A stretch of DNA of 21,132 nt from an uncultured Granulicatella sp. (GCA_937891475.1 CALATC010000068.1:1-21132), one strand, 5' to 3'. Positions 9,676 through 18,012 are shown, counted from the first letter of the stretch. The notes: generated by a model not told the origin, from the letters alone. Translations and numbers: made by a program.

Positions 9676-9705
9676 TTAAGAATTATTTTAACTTTTCATT
9701 ATACT
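9676..9705 (+). promoter_or_regulatory. Possible promoter of the SSURE surface protein gene
   Basis: TATACT at 9700-9705 has only a weak -35 (TTAAGA at 9676-9681, spacer 18). The -35 zone carries TTAAG, seven bases, TTAAC (9676-9692), reminiscent of spaced TTAAC half-sites bound by SaeR-type regulators. The leader to the start codon would be about 50 bases. This is tentative. Confidence 0.35.
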
Positions 9706-9759
9706 CACTTTATTTTTACCTCTTATAGTAAACACATACAAAACTTAGGAGGTTTTACT

Positions 9760-10929
9760 ATGAAAAATAATGTTCATCAAAATTATACTCGTTGGTCAAT
9801 TCGTCGTTTAAGCGTCGGTGTAGCATCCGTCGTCGTTGCTAGTGGATTTTTTATCCTTACCTCTCCAGTACAATCTGTTCTAGCAAATGAAGTTGCTACA
9901 CCGGTTTCTCAAACGAGACCCGAAAAAACTCAAAAGGACAAACAAGAGGATGTGAATCAACTCATCAATAAAGCAGTTGATACTGCTTTAGCTGCACCAA
10001 AAGAAACTACATCTCAAAGCAGTATTAATAAACCATCTACTGAAAATAAAGTAGATGCTGCAAATACTCCAAAAGAAGTCTCAGAAAATAGAGCTGCAAC
10101 TCCAGCTGAAACTACTCCTGTTACTTCACCTCAACAAGTAAAGGATTCCGTAGCAAATAATATTAAACCAAACACTGAAGTGCCTGCTAGCTACCTTGAA
10201 AAAGCGAATGTTCCTGGTCCTTTCCTTGCTGGGGTTAACCAAGTAATTCCTTATGAAGCTTTCGGTGGTGACGGTATGTTAACTCGTCTATTACTTAAAT
10301 CTTCTGAAAATGCTCCTTGGTCTGATAATGGAACTGCTAAAAATCAAGCATTACTTCCTCTTGAAGGTCTTACAAAAGGTCAATATTTCTATGAGGTTGA
10401 TTTAAATGGAAATACTACTGGCAAAGAAGGACAAGCTCTTCTTGATCAACTTCGTCAAAATGGTACTCAAACTTACCAAGCTACTGTAAAAGTTTACGGT
10501 AATAAAGATGGCAAAGCTGACTTAACTAATGTTGTTGCTACACGTGAAGTTCGTATTACTTTGCATAAAGAAAACATGGCAACCAATCAATCTTCTTCAA
10601 CTACAAATACTACATCTACAATGAAAGAAGAACACGCTAGAAAAGATGAGATGAAACCAACGACTATGGAACACTCTCAACAAATGAATTCGAAAACAAT
10701 GGAACAAGAAAAAGCTAAAAAAGAAGAGCTTTCTACTCCAATGATGAAACAACAAAAAGAAGAAGAAAAAGAAATGAAAAAGAATGATTCTATGAAGAAA
10801 GAAAGTAAAGCTACTCTACCGGTAACAGGAGAAACTACTACAAACACTTCTGCTTTAGGAGCATTCTCAGCTGGATTAGCATTCGTTCTAGGAATCTTAG
10901 GATTAAAAGCTAAAAAAGAAAGAATCTAA
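9760..10929 (+). CDS. LPXTG surface protein with one SSURE fibronectin-binding repeat (PavB-like)
   Basis: 389 residues. A YSIRK-type signal peptide (WSIRRLSVGVASV at 12-24, hydrophobic to about 40, cleavage likely after Ala42) directs it to septal secretion. A disordered Thr/Pro/Lys linker covers 43-125. Residues about 126-270 form one SSURE domain, with VPASYLEKANVPGPFLAGVN, AFGGDGMLTRLLLK and YGNKDGKADLTN as near-verbatim hallmarks of the repeat found in multiple copies in pneumococcal PavB. A Met/Lys/Glu-rich region (273-348, ten Met) leads to LPVTGE (353-358), a membrane helix and a KAKKERI tail, so sortase A should anchor it to the wall. Fibronectin or plasminogen binding is inferred from PavB. 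The start follows TTAGGAGGTTTTACT. Response regulator and kinase genes follow directly. Confidence 0.93.
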   Translation: MKNNVHQNYTRWSIRRLSVGVASVVVASGFFILTSPVQSVLANEVATPVSQTRPEKTQKDKQEDVNQLINKAVDTALAAPKETTSQSSINKPSTENKVDAANTPKEVSENRAATPAETTPVTSPQQVKDSVANNIKPNTEVPASYLEKANVPGPFLAGVNQVIPYEAFGGDGMLTRLLLKSSENAPWSDNGTAKNQALLPLEGLTKGQYFYEVDLNGNTTGKEGQALLDQLRQNGTQTYQATVKVYGNKDGKADLTNVVATREVRITLHKENMATNQSSSTTNTTSTMKEEHARKDEMKPTTMEHSQQMNSKTMEQEKAKKEELSTPMMKQQKEEEKEMKKNDSMKKESKATLPVTGETTTNTSALGAFSAGLAFVLGILGLKAKKERI

Positions 10930-10942
10930 GTTTAATTCCCCT

Positions 10943-10983
10943 AAAAATAGTGTTATACTGAGCAAAAGTATAGCACTATTTTT
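10943..10983 (+). terminator. Hairpin between the surface protein and response regulator genes
   Basis: A 17-bp stem, AAAAATAGTGTTATACT (10943-10959) with 10967-10983, one T-G wobble and a 7-base loop. The T tract lies in the right arm, and the regulator's ribosome binding site (AAAGGAG) begins about 3 bases later. It probably acts as a partial terminator or attenuator. TTATACT in the left arm could also be a -10 box. Confidence 0.6.
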
Positions 10984-10999
10984 ATCAAAGGAGTCTCTA

Positions 11000-11698
11000 A
11001 TGGAAAAAACAATATTACTAGTAGATGATGAGTTTGAAATTACAGATATCCAAAATCGTTACTTATCACAAGCCGGTTACACGGTTTTTGTAGCTCATGA
11101 TGGAGTTGAAGGATTAGACCTGTTTAAAAACAAATCCATCGATTTAATTATTACTGATATTATGATGCCCAAAATGGATGGATATGATTTTATTAGTGAA
11201 GTTCAGTATTTATCTCCTGACCAACCGTTTCTATTCATCACAGCTAAAACAAGTGAACAAGATAAAATATTTGGTCTTAGTATGGGAGCTGATGACTTTA
11301 TTACAAAACCTTTCAGCCCAAGAGAACTTGTACTTCGCGTCAATAATATTTTTAGAAGAATTTATCGAGGTGGAAATCCTACTCAAGTACAATTAGGAAA
11401 TCTAAAATTAAACCACGAAACGTATGAAGTTTATGTCGACAATCATCTACTCAACTTAACGGTAAAAGCTTTTGAACTTTTATGGATTTTATGCAAAAAT
11501 CCTGAACGAGTTTTCTCAAAAACAGAATTATATGAAAAAGTTTGGCAAGAAGAATTTATAGACGATACGAATACACTAAACGTTCATATCCATGCTTTAA
11601 GGCAAGAATTATCTAAACACTCTAGTTTACATACTCCAACGATTAAAACCGTATGGGGTTTAGGATACAAAATTGAAAAACCAAGAGGTTCATTATGA
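11000..11698 (+). CDS. OmpR/PhoB-type response regulator (TCS08/SaeR-like)
   Basis: 232 residues. Receiver domain 1-120 with the acidic pair Asp9/Asp10 (LLVDDE), phospho-acceptor Asp53 (IITDIMMP), Thr81 and Lys103 (TKPFSPREL). A winged-helix DNA-binding domain covers about 130-229, with LTVKAFELLWIL, RVFSKTELYEKVW and the closing TVWGLGYKIEKP. The sequence is close to what I recall of pneumococcal RR08, and the position directly after a PavB-like gene matches pavB-rr08-hk08. It overlaps the kinase gene by ATGA. It probably controls the upstream surface protein gene; that is inference from the pneumococcal system. Confidence 0.93.
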   Translation: MEKTILLVDDEFEITDIQNRYLSQAGYTVFVAHDGVEGLDLFKNKSIDLIITDIMMPKMDGYDFISEVQYLSPDQPFLFITAKTSEQDKIFGLSMGADDFITKPFSPRELVLRVNNIFRRIYRGGNPTQVQLGNLKLNHETYEVYVDNHLLNLTVKAFELLWILCKNPERVFSKTELYEKVWQEEFIDDTNTLNVHIHALRQELSKHSSLHTPTIKTVWGLGYKIEKPRGSL

Positions 11699-12744
11699 AA
11701 TTAAAAAATTATATTATTATTGGTTATCTTATCTCTACTACGTTAACCATACTCGCTGTTTTTTGGGCAGTTCAAAAAATGTTAATTGAAAAAGGAGAAA
11801 TTTACTTTTTGATAGGAGTTACATTATTCGCTAGCTTCATTGGCGCTATGATTAGTTTATTGCTTCTATCACCAATATTCTCTTCTCTTAACGAACTCAA
11901 AAAGAAAGCAAATGATATTGCCAATAAAAATTTTAATGATTCCGTCACGATTAAAGGTCCGATTGAATTTCAAGAATTTGGAAAAGCTTTTAATCATATG
12001 TCAGATGATTTAAAAAAATCCTTTGATTCACTAGAAGAAAGTGAGAAAGAAAAGAGAATCATGATTGCTCAACTTTCCCATGATATAAAGACTCCCATTA
12101 CTTCTATACAAGCAACCGTTGAAGGTATTTTAGATGGAATCATTACTCAAGAAGAACAATTTCATTACTTAACAACGATTAACCGTCAAACGGAACGATT
12201 AAATAAATTAGTAGAAGAATTAGATGATTTAACGCTTAATACACAAGAAACAGAGGAGCATCCTCAAAAAAATGAAGTGATTTTCTTAGATCAGTTATTA
12301 GTTCATGCGATGAATGAGTTCCACCTTTTAATTGAGCAAGAAAATAGAGAAATTAATATACAAGTTCTACCCGAATCTGCTAAATTTATGAGCCATTACG
12401 ATAAATTGTTACGTATTCTAGTCAACTTATTGAATAATGCTTTTAAATACTCTGAACCTGGAACACCAATCAATGTTAAAGGTACGTTAGAAGATAACAT
12501 TCTCACAATTAGTGTATCGGACAAAGGAAAAGGAATTGATCCTAAAGAATTTGAACATATATTCAAAAGACTCTATAGAGTTGAAAGTTCAAGAAATATG
12601 AAAACTGGAGGTCATGGACTTGGTCTAGCCATTGCTCAAGAATTAGCTCATCAACTGGGCGGAAAAATTACTGTTCAAAGTCAAAAAGATGTAGGAAGTA
12701 CCTTCATCCTTTCTATCCCATTTGAAGATAAAAATTCTAAATAA
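11695..12744 (+). CDS. Sensor histidine kinase with short extracellular loop (TCS08/SaeS-like)
   Basis: 349 residues. Two membrane helices (about 6-27 and 36-59) are separated by only about eight residues outside, as in intramembrane-sensing kinases. A HAMP-like linker follows (60-112). The DHp domain has the phospho-acceptor His129 in LSHDIKTPITS. The ATPase domain shows the N box NLLNNAFKYS (Asn244, Asn248), DKGKGID (276-282) and GGHGLGLAIA (305-314). The start overlaps the regulator stop as ATGA. With almost no sensor domain, it should respond to a membrane event or partner rather than bind a soluble ligand outside. Confidence 0.93.
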   Translation: MKLKNYIIIGYLISTTLTILAVFWAVQKMLIEKGEIYFLIGVTLFASFIGAMISLLLLSPIFSSLNELKKKANDIANKNFNDSVTIKGPIEFQEFGKAFNHMSDDLKKSFDSLEESEKEKRIMIAQLSHDIKTPITSIQATVEGILDGIITQEEQFHYLTTINRQTERLNKLVEELDDLTLNTQETEEHPQKNEVIFLDQLLVHAMNEFHLLIEQENREINIQVLPESAKFMSHYDKLLRILVNLLNNAFKYSEPGTPINVKGTLEDNILTISVSDKGKGIDPKEFEHIFKRLYRVESSRNMKTGGHGLGLAIAQELAHQLGGKITVQSQKDVGSTFILSIPFEDKNSK

Positions 12745-12746
12745 GA

Positions 12747-12786
12747 AAAAGGAATTAACATGCTATTTGCTTCGTTAATTCCTTTT
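12747..12786 (+). terminator. Terminator after the histidine kinase gene
   Basis: A perfect 13-bp stem, 12747-12759 with 12774-12786, a 14-base loop and a T-rich tail. Arms and loop length are the same as in the terminator at 9541-9580. It may also stop the facing minus-strand operon. Confidence 0.9.
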
Positions 12787-12799
12787 ATTTTTAAAATAA

Positions 12800-13555
12800 T
12801 CAGTTTAATAGAAAATCTCTTAGTATTTCAAAAATTTCTTCTCGTGATAAAACAATATCTTCATTCTGAGGGATAGAATGTGTCTCACTTGATAAAAACT
12901 GAATAAATCGTTCCATATCTTTCACGATAGTATTTGAAGTATTAATTTTAGATAAAGCATCCTCTTCATGCAGTAACATCGTTAATCTTGCAATATCATT
13001 TAAGTGCTTTTTGATTTTTTTGCTTAATCCTCGTTCACCTTGTTTTGATTTTTCTACCATATCAAGCCACGCTTTTGCTTTAAATACAATTAATCCTCGA
13101 TTGCTCAATACAGAATATTCAGCAATAATTTCTTTTTCATTCACTAACAATTGATAATAATCTTTATCTAATAATAAAGCAGACAAACTTGCCTCTTCGG
13201 CAAAATGAAGGGGAGTTTCTCTACTAAACTTTTTCAAAGGGTACTCTGGTAAAATACTAAATAATTCTATCATTTCTGGGAATCCAGATTTCTTAGTTGT
13301 AAAACGAAAAAGCTGAGGCGATTCTTCTAATTGACTCCCAATATATTCTCCCATTTCTAAAAAGTGAATCAATGTATGATAAAAAGCCTTATCCTTTAAA
13401 TGATCAATAATGACCATATCGTAATCTTTGGTCGTACGACTTTCAAATCCATGAGCATCTAAAACAATGGAAGTGGCTGTTCCTCCAATTAAAACATAGT
13501 AATCTTGATATTCCTTGAAAATCTCTTGAAAAATAGGTTTTATATTAGCTGGCAT
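12800..13555 (-). CDS. AbiEii-like nucleotidyltransferase (putative toxin)
   Basis: 251 residues. The N-terminus has the minimal nucleotidyltransferase signature: VLIGGTATSIVLDA with Gly24-Gly25, then TTKDYDMVI with Asp44 and Asp46 as metal-binding residues. This layout fits the AbiEii/AbiGii family of toxins, whose members transfer nucleotides to RNA targets and block growth. The rest is helical with no motif I can name. The gene is second in its operon, overlapping the winged-helix partner by 11 bases, with AGGAGAAAAGT before its ATG. That antitoxin-first order is the usual one for AbiE pairs. A non-toxic housekeeping nucleotidyltransferase is a less likely alternative. Confidence 0.7.
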   Translation of the reverse strand: MPANIKPIFQEIFKEYQDYYVLIGGTATSIVLDAHGFESRTTKDYDMVIIDHLKDKAFYHTLIHFLEMGEYIGSQLEESPQLFRFTTKKSGFPEMIELFSILPEYPLKKFSRETPLHFAEEASLSALLLDKDYYQLLVNEKEIIAEYSVLSNRGLIVFKAKAWLDMVEKSKQGERGLSKKIKKHLNDIARLTMLLHEEDALSKINTSNTIVKDMERFIQFLSSETHSIPQNEDIVLSREEIFEILRDFLLN

Positions 13556-14543
13556 ACTTTTCTCCTAATAACGTAAAAATCTTGCTTTCTAACTTCTCTA
13601 CTTCCTCTTCAATTCGAGGGTCCTCATCATCTTTTAAAATCAAATATAATGAAATTGGATCAATTAAAGTAGACTCACCCTGACTTTCGTCTTTTAAATA
13701 ATTAAAATGTACCGGTTCATAATCCCAAATTTCTATTTTATGTCCTTGAAAAATATGTTGTTGAAATGATTCCTCAATTTTTTTAAACTGTTTTTTTGAT
13801 AATGCATAAGTTCCATATTCATCATTATCTGCTAACATACTTATAGTTGATAAAGCTTTTGTATTTGAAAGCTTCAATTCTAAATCCTGAGTAATTCTCT
13901 GAAAATCATCTTCACTAATCAATACAGTATTATGAATTGGATTTTTCAAAAACTTTTTAGCTTCGTTAAAAATCTGAGCTTTTGTTTTAGCAAAGTGATA
14001 AGATTTATTCTTATTTGTTAGCCAACCTCTATCTTTAAAACTCTTAAAAACACGATATAAACTTGGAATAGATAAATCTGTTAAATAACTAATTTCCTCT
14101 ATATTAATTTCAAATGTGGAAGAATTTAATAACAATGAAATGAGAACTTTTTGTTCTGTTGAAGACAATTTTTTATCTACTTCAACCTCATTTTCTACTT
14201 TTGAAAATAAAAATCCTAAATAAGGTAAGTAAATATTTTCATGATAATCAAGATATGGAACACCAATTTGCAATAATTGTTTTTTCTGTATATCAGATAA
14301 TTTATTAAAAACTAAAACAACTGCTAATCCCGTTTGTTTTTGAATCCCTTTTGCTTGTTTGACAACATTTTCTAAACTCCCCACCCGTTTTTCTTTCATT
14401 AGCAAAAATTTTTCCCCATTAATCAGTAATTCCATAAAATGATATTTTTTATGAAAAACAATTGGCAAGTGAAGCTCTACAGGAGATAAGCTCACCTTAA
14501 AATGAAAAGCTTCAAAAATATTCAAAATCTTATCTGTATTCAT
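13545..14543 (-). CDS. Winged-helix AbiEi-like regulator (putative antitoxin)
   Basis: 332 residues from the ATG at 14541-14543, which follows AGAGGTGGAAC; an in-frame GTG seven codons upstream is less likely. The N-terminal part (to about 115) ends in GVPYLDYHENIYLPYLGFLF, a pattern I associate with a family of winged-helix proteins partnered with nucleotidyltransferases. A winged helix lies near 127-185 (INIEEISYLTDLSIPSLYRV... RGWL). The C-terminal half contains ADNDEYGTYALSK. By analogy with AbiEi it would bind its own promoter and neutralise the downstream protein. A four-half-site palindrome sits exactly over the predicted promoter, which supports autoregulation. The family call is moderate. 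Confidence 0.65.
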   Translation of the reverse strand: MNTDKILNIFEAFHFKVSLSPVELHLPIVFHKKYHFMELLINGEKFLLMKEKRVGSLENVVKQAKGIQKQTGLAVVLVFNKLSDIQKKQLLQIGVPYLDYHENIYLPYLGFLFSKVENEVEVDKKLSSTEQKVLISLLLNSSTFEINIEEISYLTDLSIPSLYRVFKSFKDRGWLTNKNKSYHFAKTKAQIFNEAKKFLKNPIHNTVLISEDDFQRITQDLELKLSNTKALSTISMLADNDEYGTYALSKKQFKKIEESFQQHIFQGHKIEIWDYEPVHFNYLKDESQGESTLIDPISLYLILKDDEDPRIEEEVEKLESKIFTLLGEKYAS

Positions 14544-14553
14544 AGTTCCACCT

Positions 14554-14618
14554 CTTTTTATCACTTTTTCTGCATTTTATCACTATGTATGATAAAATGC
14601 AATTTTTTTGATAAAAAG
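14554..14618 (-). promoter_or_regulatory. Nested palindromic operator over the AbiE-like promoter
   Basis: Inner arms GCATTTTATCA (14572-14582) and TGATAAAATGC (14590-14600) are perfect. Outer arms CTTTTTATCA (14554-14563) and TGATAAAAAG (14609-14618) are also perfect. Both pairs share the centre 14586, and half-sites on each side are 19 bases apart. The minus-strand promoter TTGCAT (14602-14597), 17 bases, TAAAAT (14579-14574) lies inside the inner pair, so bound protein would block RNA polymerase. Confidence 0.8.
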
Positions 14619-14619
14619 G

Positions 14620-14702
14620 AAAAGACTCTTTAGTAACAGATTGCACCCGAGCCTAAGAACCTAAATTCCACTAGCGTACTTTCCATTATTAAAAAGTCTT
14701 TT
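14620..14702 (-). terminator. Long imperfect hairpin after serS, probable terminator
   Basis: Arms of 17 bases, AAAAGACTCTTTAGTAA (14620-14636) and 14686-14702, pair with two imperfect positions. They enclose about 49 bases that are richer in G+C than the surroundings. On the minus strand the stem is followed by TCCTTTTTATC, so it could stop serS transcription. The inner segment is unexplained. Confidence 0.5.
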
Positions 14703-14715
14703 CTTCATCTAATCA

Positions 14716-16290
<1,575 letters not shown>

Positions 16291-16314
16291 TTCATACAGT
16301 TTTTATATGACTGT

Positions 16315-16343
16315 ATTTTACAATATTCTCTAGACTTGTGCAA
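16315..16343 (-). promoter_or_regulatory. serS promoter
   Basis: On the minus strand: TTGCAC (16343-16338), 17-base spacer, TAAAAT (16320-16315). It is well placed to start the T-box leader. Confidence 0.65.
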
Positions 16344-16361
16344 CAGGTAATCCACAAAGAA

Positions 16362-17207
16362 TTAACGATTCAAGACTAAACGTGTTTTTATACCGTCTAA
16401 GTCTGTAAAGCTAGCTTCCTGTTCTCCAATTTCAACATTTTTAGCAAATATCTTCGCTCTTTCAATCGTATCTCGATAGAATTGTTCATCTTCGAAAATA
16501 ACGGTATAGTAAGCTAACCCTCGCATTCCTTCTGTTCTAGTTGTTAAGCCTTGCCCACCCCATTCATTGACTGCTAAATGATGGTGATAATTTCCAGAGG
16601 CTAACCATGAAGCAGAATGAATAGAGAATTTATCTTGAACTTGAAGAAGATTTTGATAAAATTCACTCGAAATACCACTCTTACGAACCGATAAATGAAC
16701 ATGTCCCATTCGACTACCTTCTGGCATTTTATAAGGGACTTCTAAAGAAGTTGCTAAACGGTACAATCCTTCTGCATCCATTGCTTCTGTTGTCCCAATA
16801 ATACGTCCATCTTCTTTAATATTCCATTCAGAAACAGGTCTATCTCGATAGATTTCAATTCCATTTCCTTCTGTATCTTCTAAATAAATCGCTTCGCTAT
16901 AGTCATGATCACTTGCTCCAATTAATGGAACAGAGTTATCTACAAAATGTTTGAAAATCTGTGCTAAAGCTTCTCTAGAAGGAAGTAAAATCGCTAAATG
17001 ATAAAGACCATAACTACCACCAACATCAAGTAATTCTTCCGTTTGAATCAATCGAACTAAAACTATGTTCCCCACACCTAAGTCAATCTGTGTCTCATCT
17101 TGATGAAGCACGCTAAGTCCTAGAACTTGTTGGTAATATTGGCTTTGCAAGTCTAAATTACGTACATTCAATGCAACATGTCCTAATTCAAATGCTGATT
17201 GATACAT
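16362..17207 (-). CDS. CatE-like VOC-family protein (two-domain extradiol dioxygenase type)
   Basis: 281 residues with two tandem VOC (glyoxalase/bleomycin/dioxygenase) domains. Domain 1: GHVALNV with His10, YHLAILLPSR with His70, EGNGIEIYRDRP with Glu118. Domain 2: GHVHLSV with His169 and YHHHLAVNEWGG with His209/210. Length and motifs match Bacillus CatE-type catechol 2,3-dioxygenases, which protect against catechol and quinone stress. The closing segment DLDGIKTRLVL lacks the glutamate often seen there; as far as I recall, CatE relatives also lack it, so activity is not excluded. The start follows AAGGAGGGAAGTACTT. It sits 35 bases downstream of the nitroreductase gene and is surely co-transcribed. 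Confidence 0.82.
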   Translation of the reverse strand: MYQSAFELGHVALNVRNLDLQSQYYQQVLGLSVLHQDETQIDLGVGNIVLVRLIQTEELLDVGGSYGLYHLAILLPSREALAQIFKHFVDNSVPLIGASDHDYSEAIYLEDTEGNGIEIYRDRPVSEWNIKEDGRIIGTTEAMDAEGLYRLATSLEVPYKMPEGSRMGHVHLSVRKSGISSEFYQNLLQVQDKFSIHSASWLASGNYHHHLAVNEWGGQGLTTRTEGMRGLAYYTVIFEDEQFYRDTIERAKIFAKNVEIGEQEASFTDLDGIKTRLVLNR

Positions 17208-17242
17208 AAGTACTTCCCTCCTTTAATTTTAAAAACTCTCTC

Positions 17243-17842
17243 TTAAGCTCCAAATACTTTGAAACGATTTTCTGTTTGAACTTCTTTTTCACTAGCAGGT
17301 GCAACAATTGCTCCAAATGGTGCTTGAGCACGTAATTTCCAGTTAGATGGAATATTATATTTTTCTGCTAATTTTGCATCTACTAATGGATTATAGTGTT
17401 GAACATTCATTCCAATATTTTTTTCTGCTAATGCTAACCATGTTGCATATAGTGAAATGCCATGAGCTTGTTCTGACCATACTGGAAAGTTTTCAGCATA
17501 AAGTTTGAATTGTTCTTGAAGACCTTTTACAACATCTTGATCTTCATAAAATAAAATCGTCCCTTTTGCTTGAGCAAATCCTGCTAAACGTTGTTTTGTT
17601 CCTTCAAACGCTTCTGCAGGAGTTACTTTTTCTAATTCTGAATAAGCAATTTCATTCCAAAATGCATCTGATTCTTCATCAAATAAAATAACTGCACGAG
17701 TTGTTTGTGAGTGGAACGCTGATGGAGTTTGAAGAATAGCTCCTTGAATTGTTTCCATCAATTCTTGATTAGAAAGTTCCACATTTTTCCCTAAAGCGTA
17801 AATTGAACGTCGTTTTTCTTGTAAATCTGTAAAGTTTGTCAT
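17243..17842 (-). CDS. Nitroreductase-family FMN oxidoreductase
   Basis: 199 residues. The N-terminal RRSIYALGKN (11-20) is the FMN-phosphate-binding segment of the nitroreductase fold. TPSAFHSQTTRAVIL near 39-53 and the GMNVQHYNP region near 143-151 are typical of the subfamily with YdgI/Frm2-like members. These enzymes reduce nitro compounds or quinones with NAD(P)H. It is the first gene of a two-gene operon with the CatE-like protein, suggesting a shared role in detoxifying aromatic electrophiles. The physiological substrate is unknown. A strong promoter with a palindrome over the -10 lies upstream. Confidence 0.87.
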   Translation of the reverse strand: MTNFTDLQEKRRSIYALGKNVELSNQELMETIQGAILQTPSAFHSQTTRAVILFDEESDAFWNEIAYSELEKVTPAEAFEGTKQRLAGFAQAKGTILFYEDQDVVKGLQEQFKLYAENFPVWSEQAHGISLYATWLALAEKNIGMNVQHYNPLVDAKLAEKYNIPSNWKLRAQAPFGAIVAPASEKEVQTENRFKVFGA

Positions 17843-17918
17843 ATTGATTTCCTCTTTTCTCTTAATTATTAAATAATTTTTTAGAGTTTAGAACTAATTT
17901 TCTAACTCTTCGAAATTA

Positions 17919-17967
17919 ATTCTATATAGAAATAAATGCTTTGTCAACAAAAACGTTCCATATAGAA
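17919..17967 (-). promoter_or_regulatory. Promoter with two palindromic operator sites for the nitroreductase operon
   Basis: On the minus strand: TTGACA (17947-17942), 17 bases, TAGAAT (17924-17919). A perfect 12-base palindrome TTCTATATAGAA (17920-17931) covers the -10, and a copy matching 11 of 12 positions, TTCCATATAGAA (17956-17967), lies 36 bases away upstream of the -35. A dimeric repressor of the MarR/HxlR kind is likely; none is encoded in the window. Confidence 0.7.
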
Positions 17968-17982
17968 ATAGTTTTTAAGCAT

Positions 17983-18012
17983 AAAAAAGAGACGACCTCA
18001 GCCGTCCCCTTT
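17983..18012 (-). terminator. Terminator after the carboxypeptidase gene
   Basis: On the minus strand, AAAGGGGACG pairs with CGTCTCTTTTTT around a short loop, followed by the T run. It begins about 14 bases after the stop codon. Confidence 0.8.

Noticed and set aside
16294..16316. Perfect 7-base inverted repeat ATACAGT/ACTGTAT near the serS transcription start
   Set aside because: Short arms around an A/T-rich loop beside the -10 box; it could be an operator, but there is no second copy or known partner to support it.
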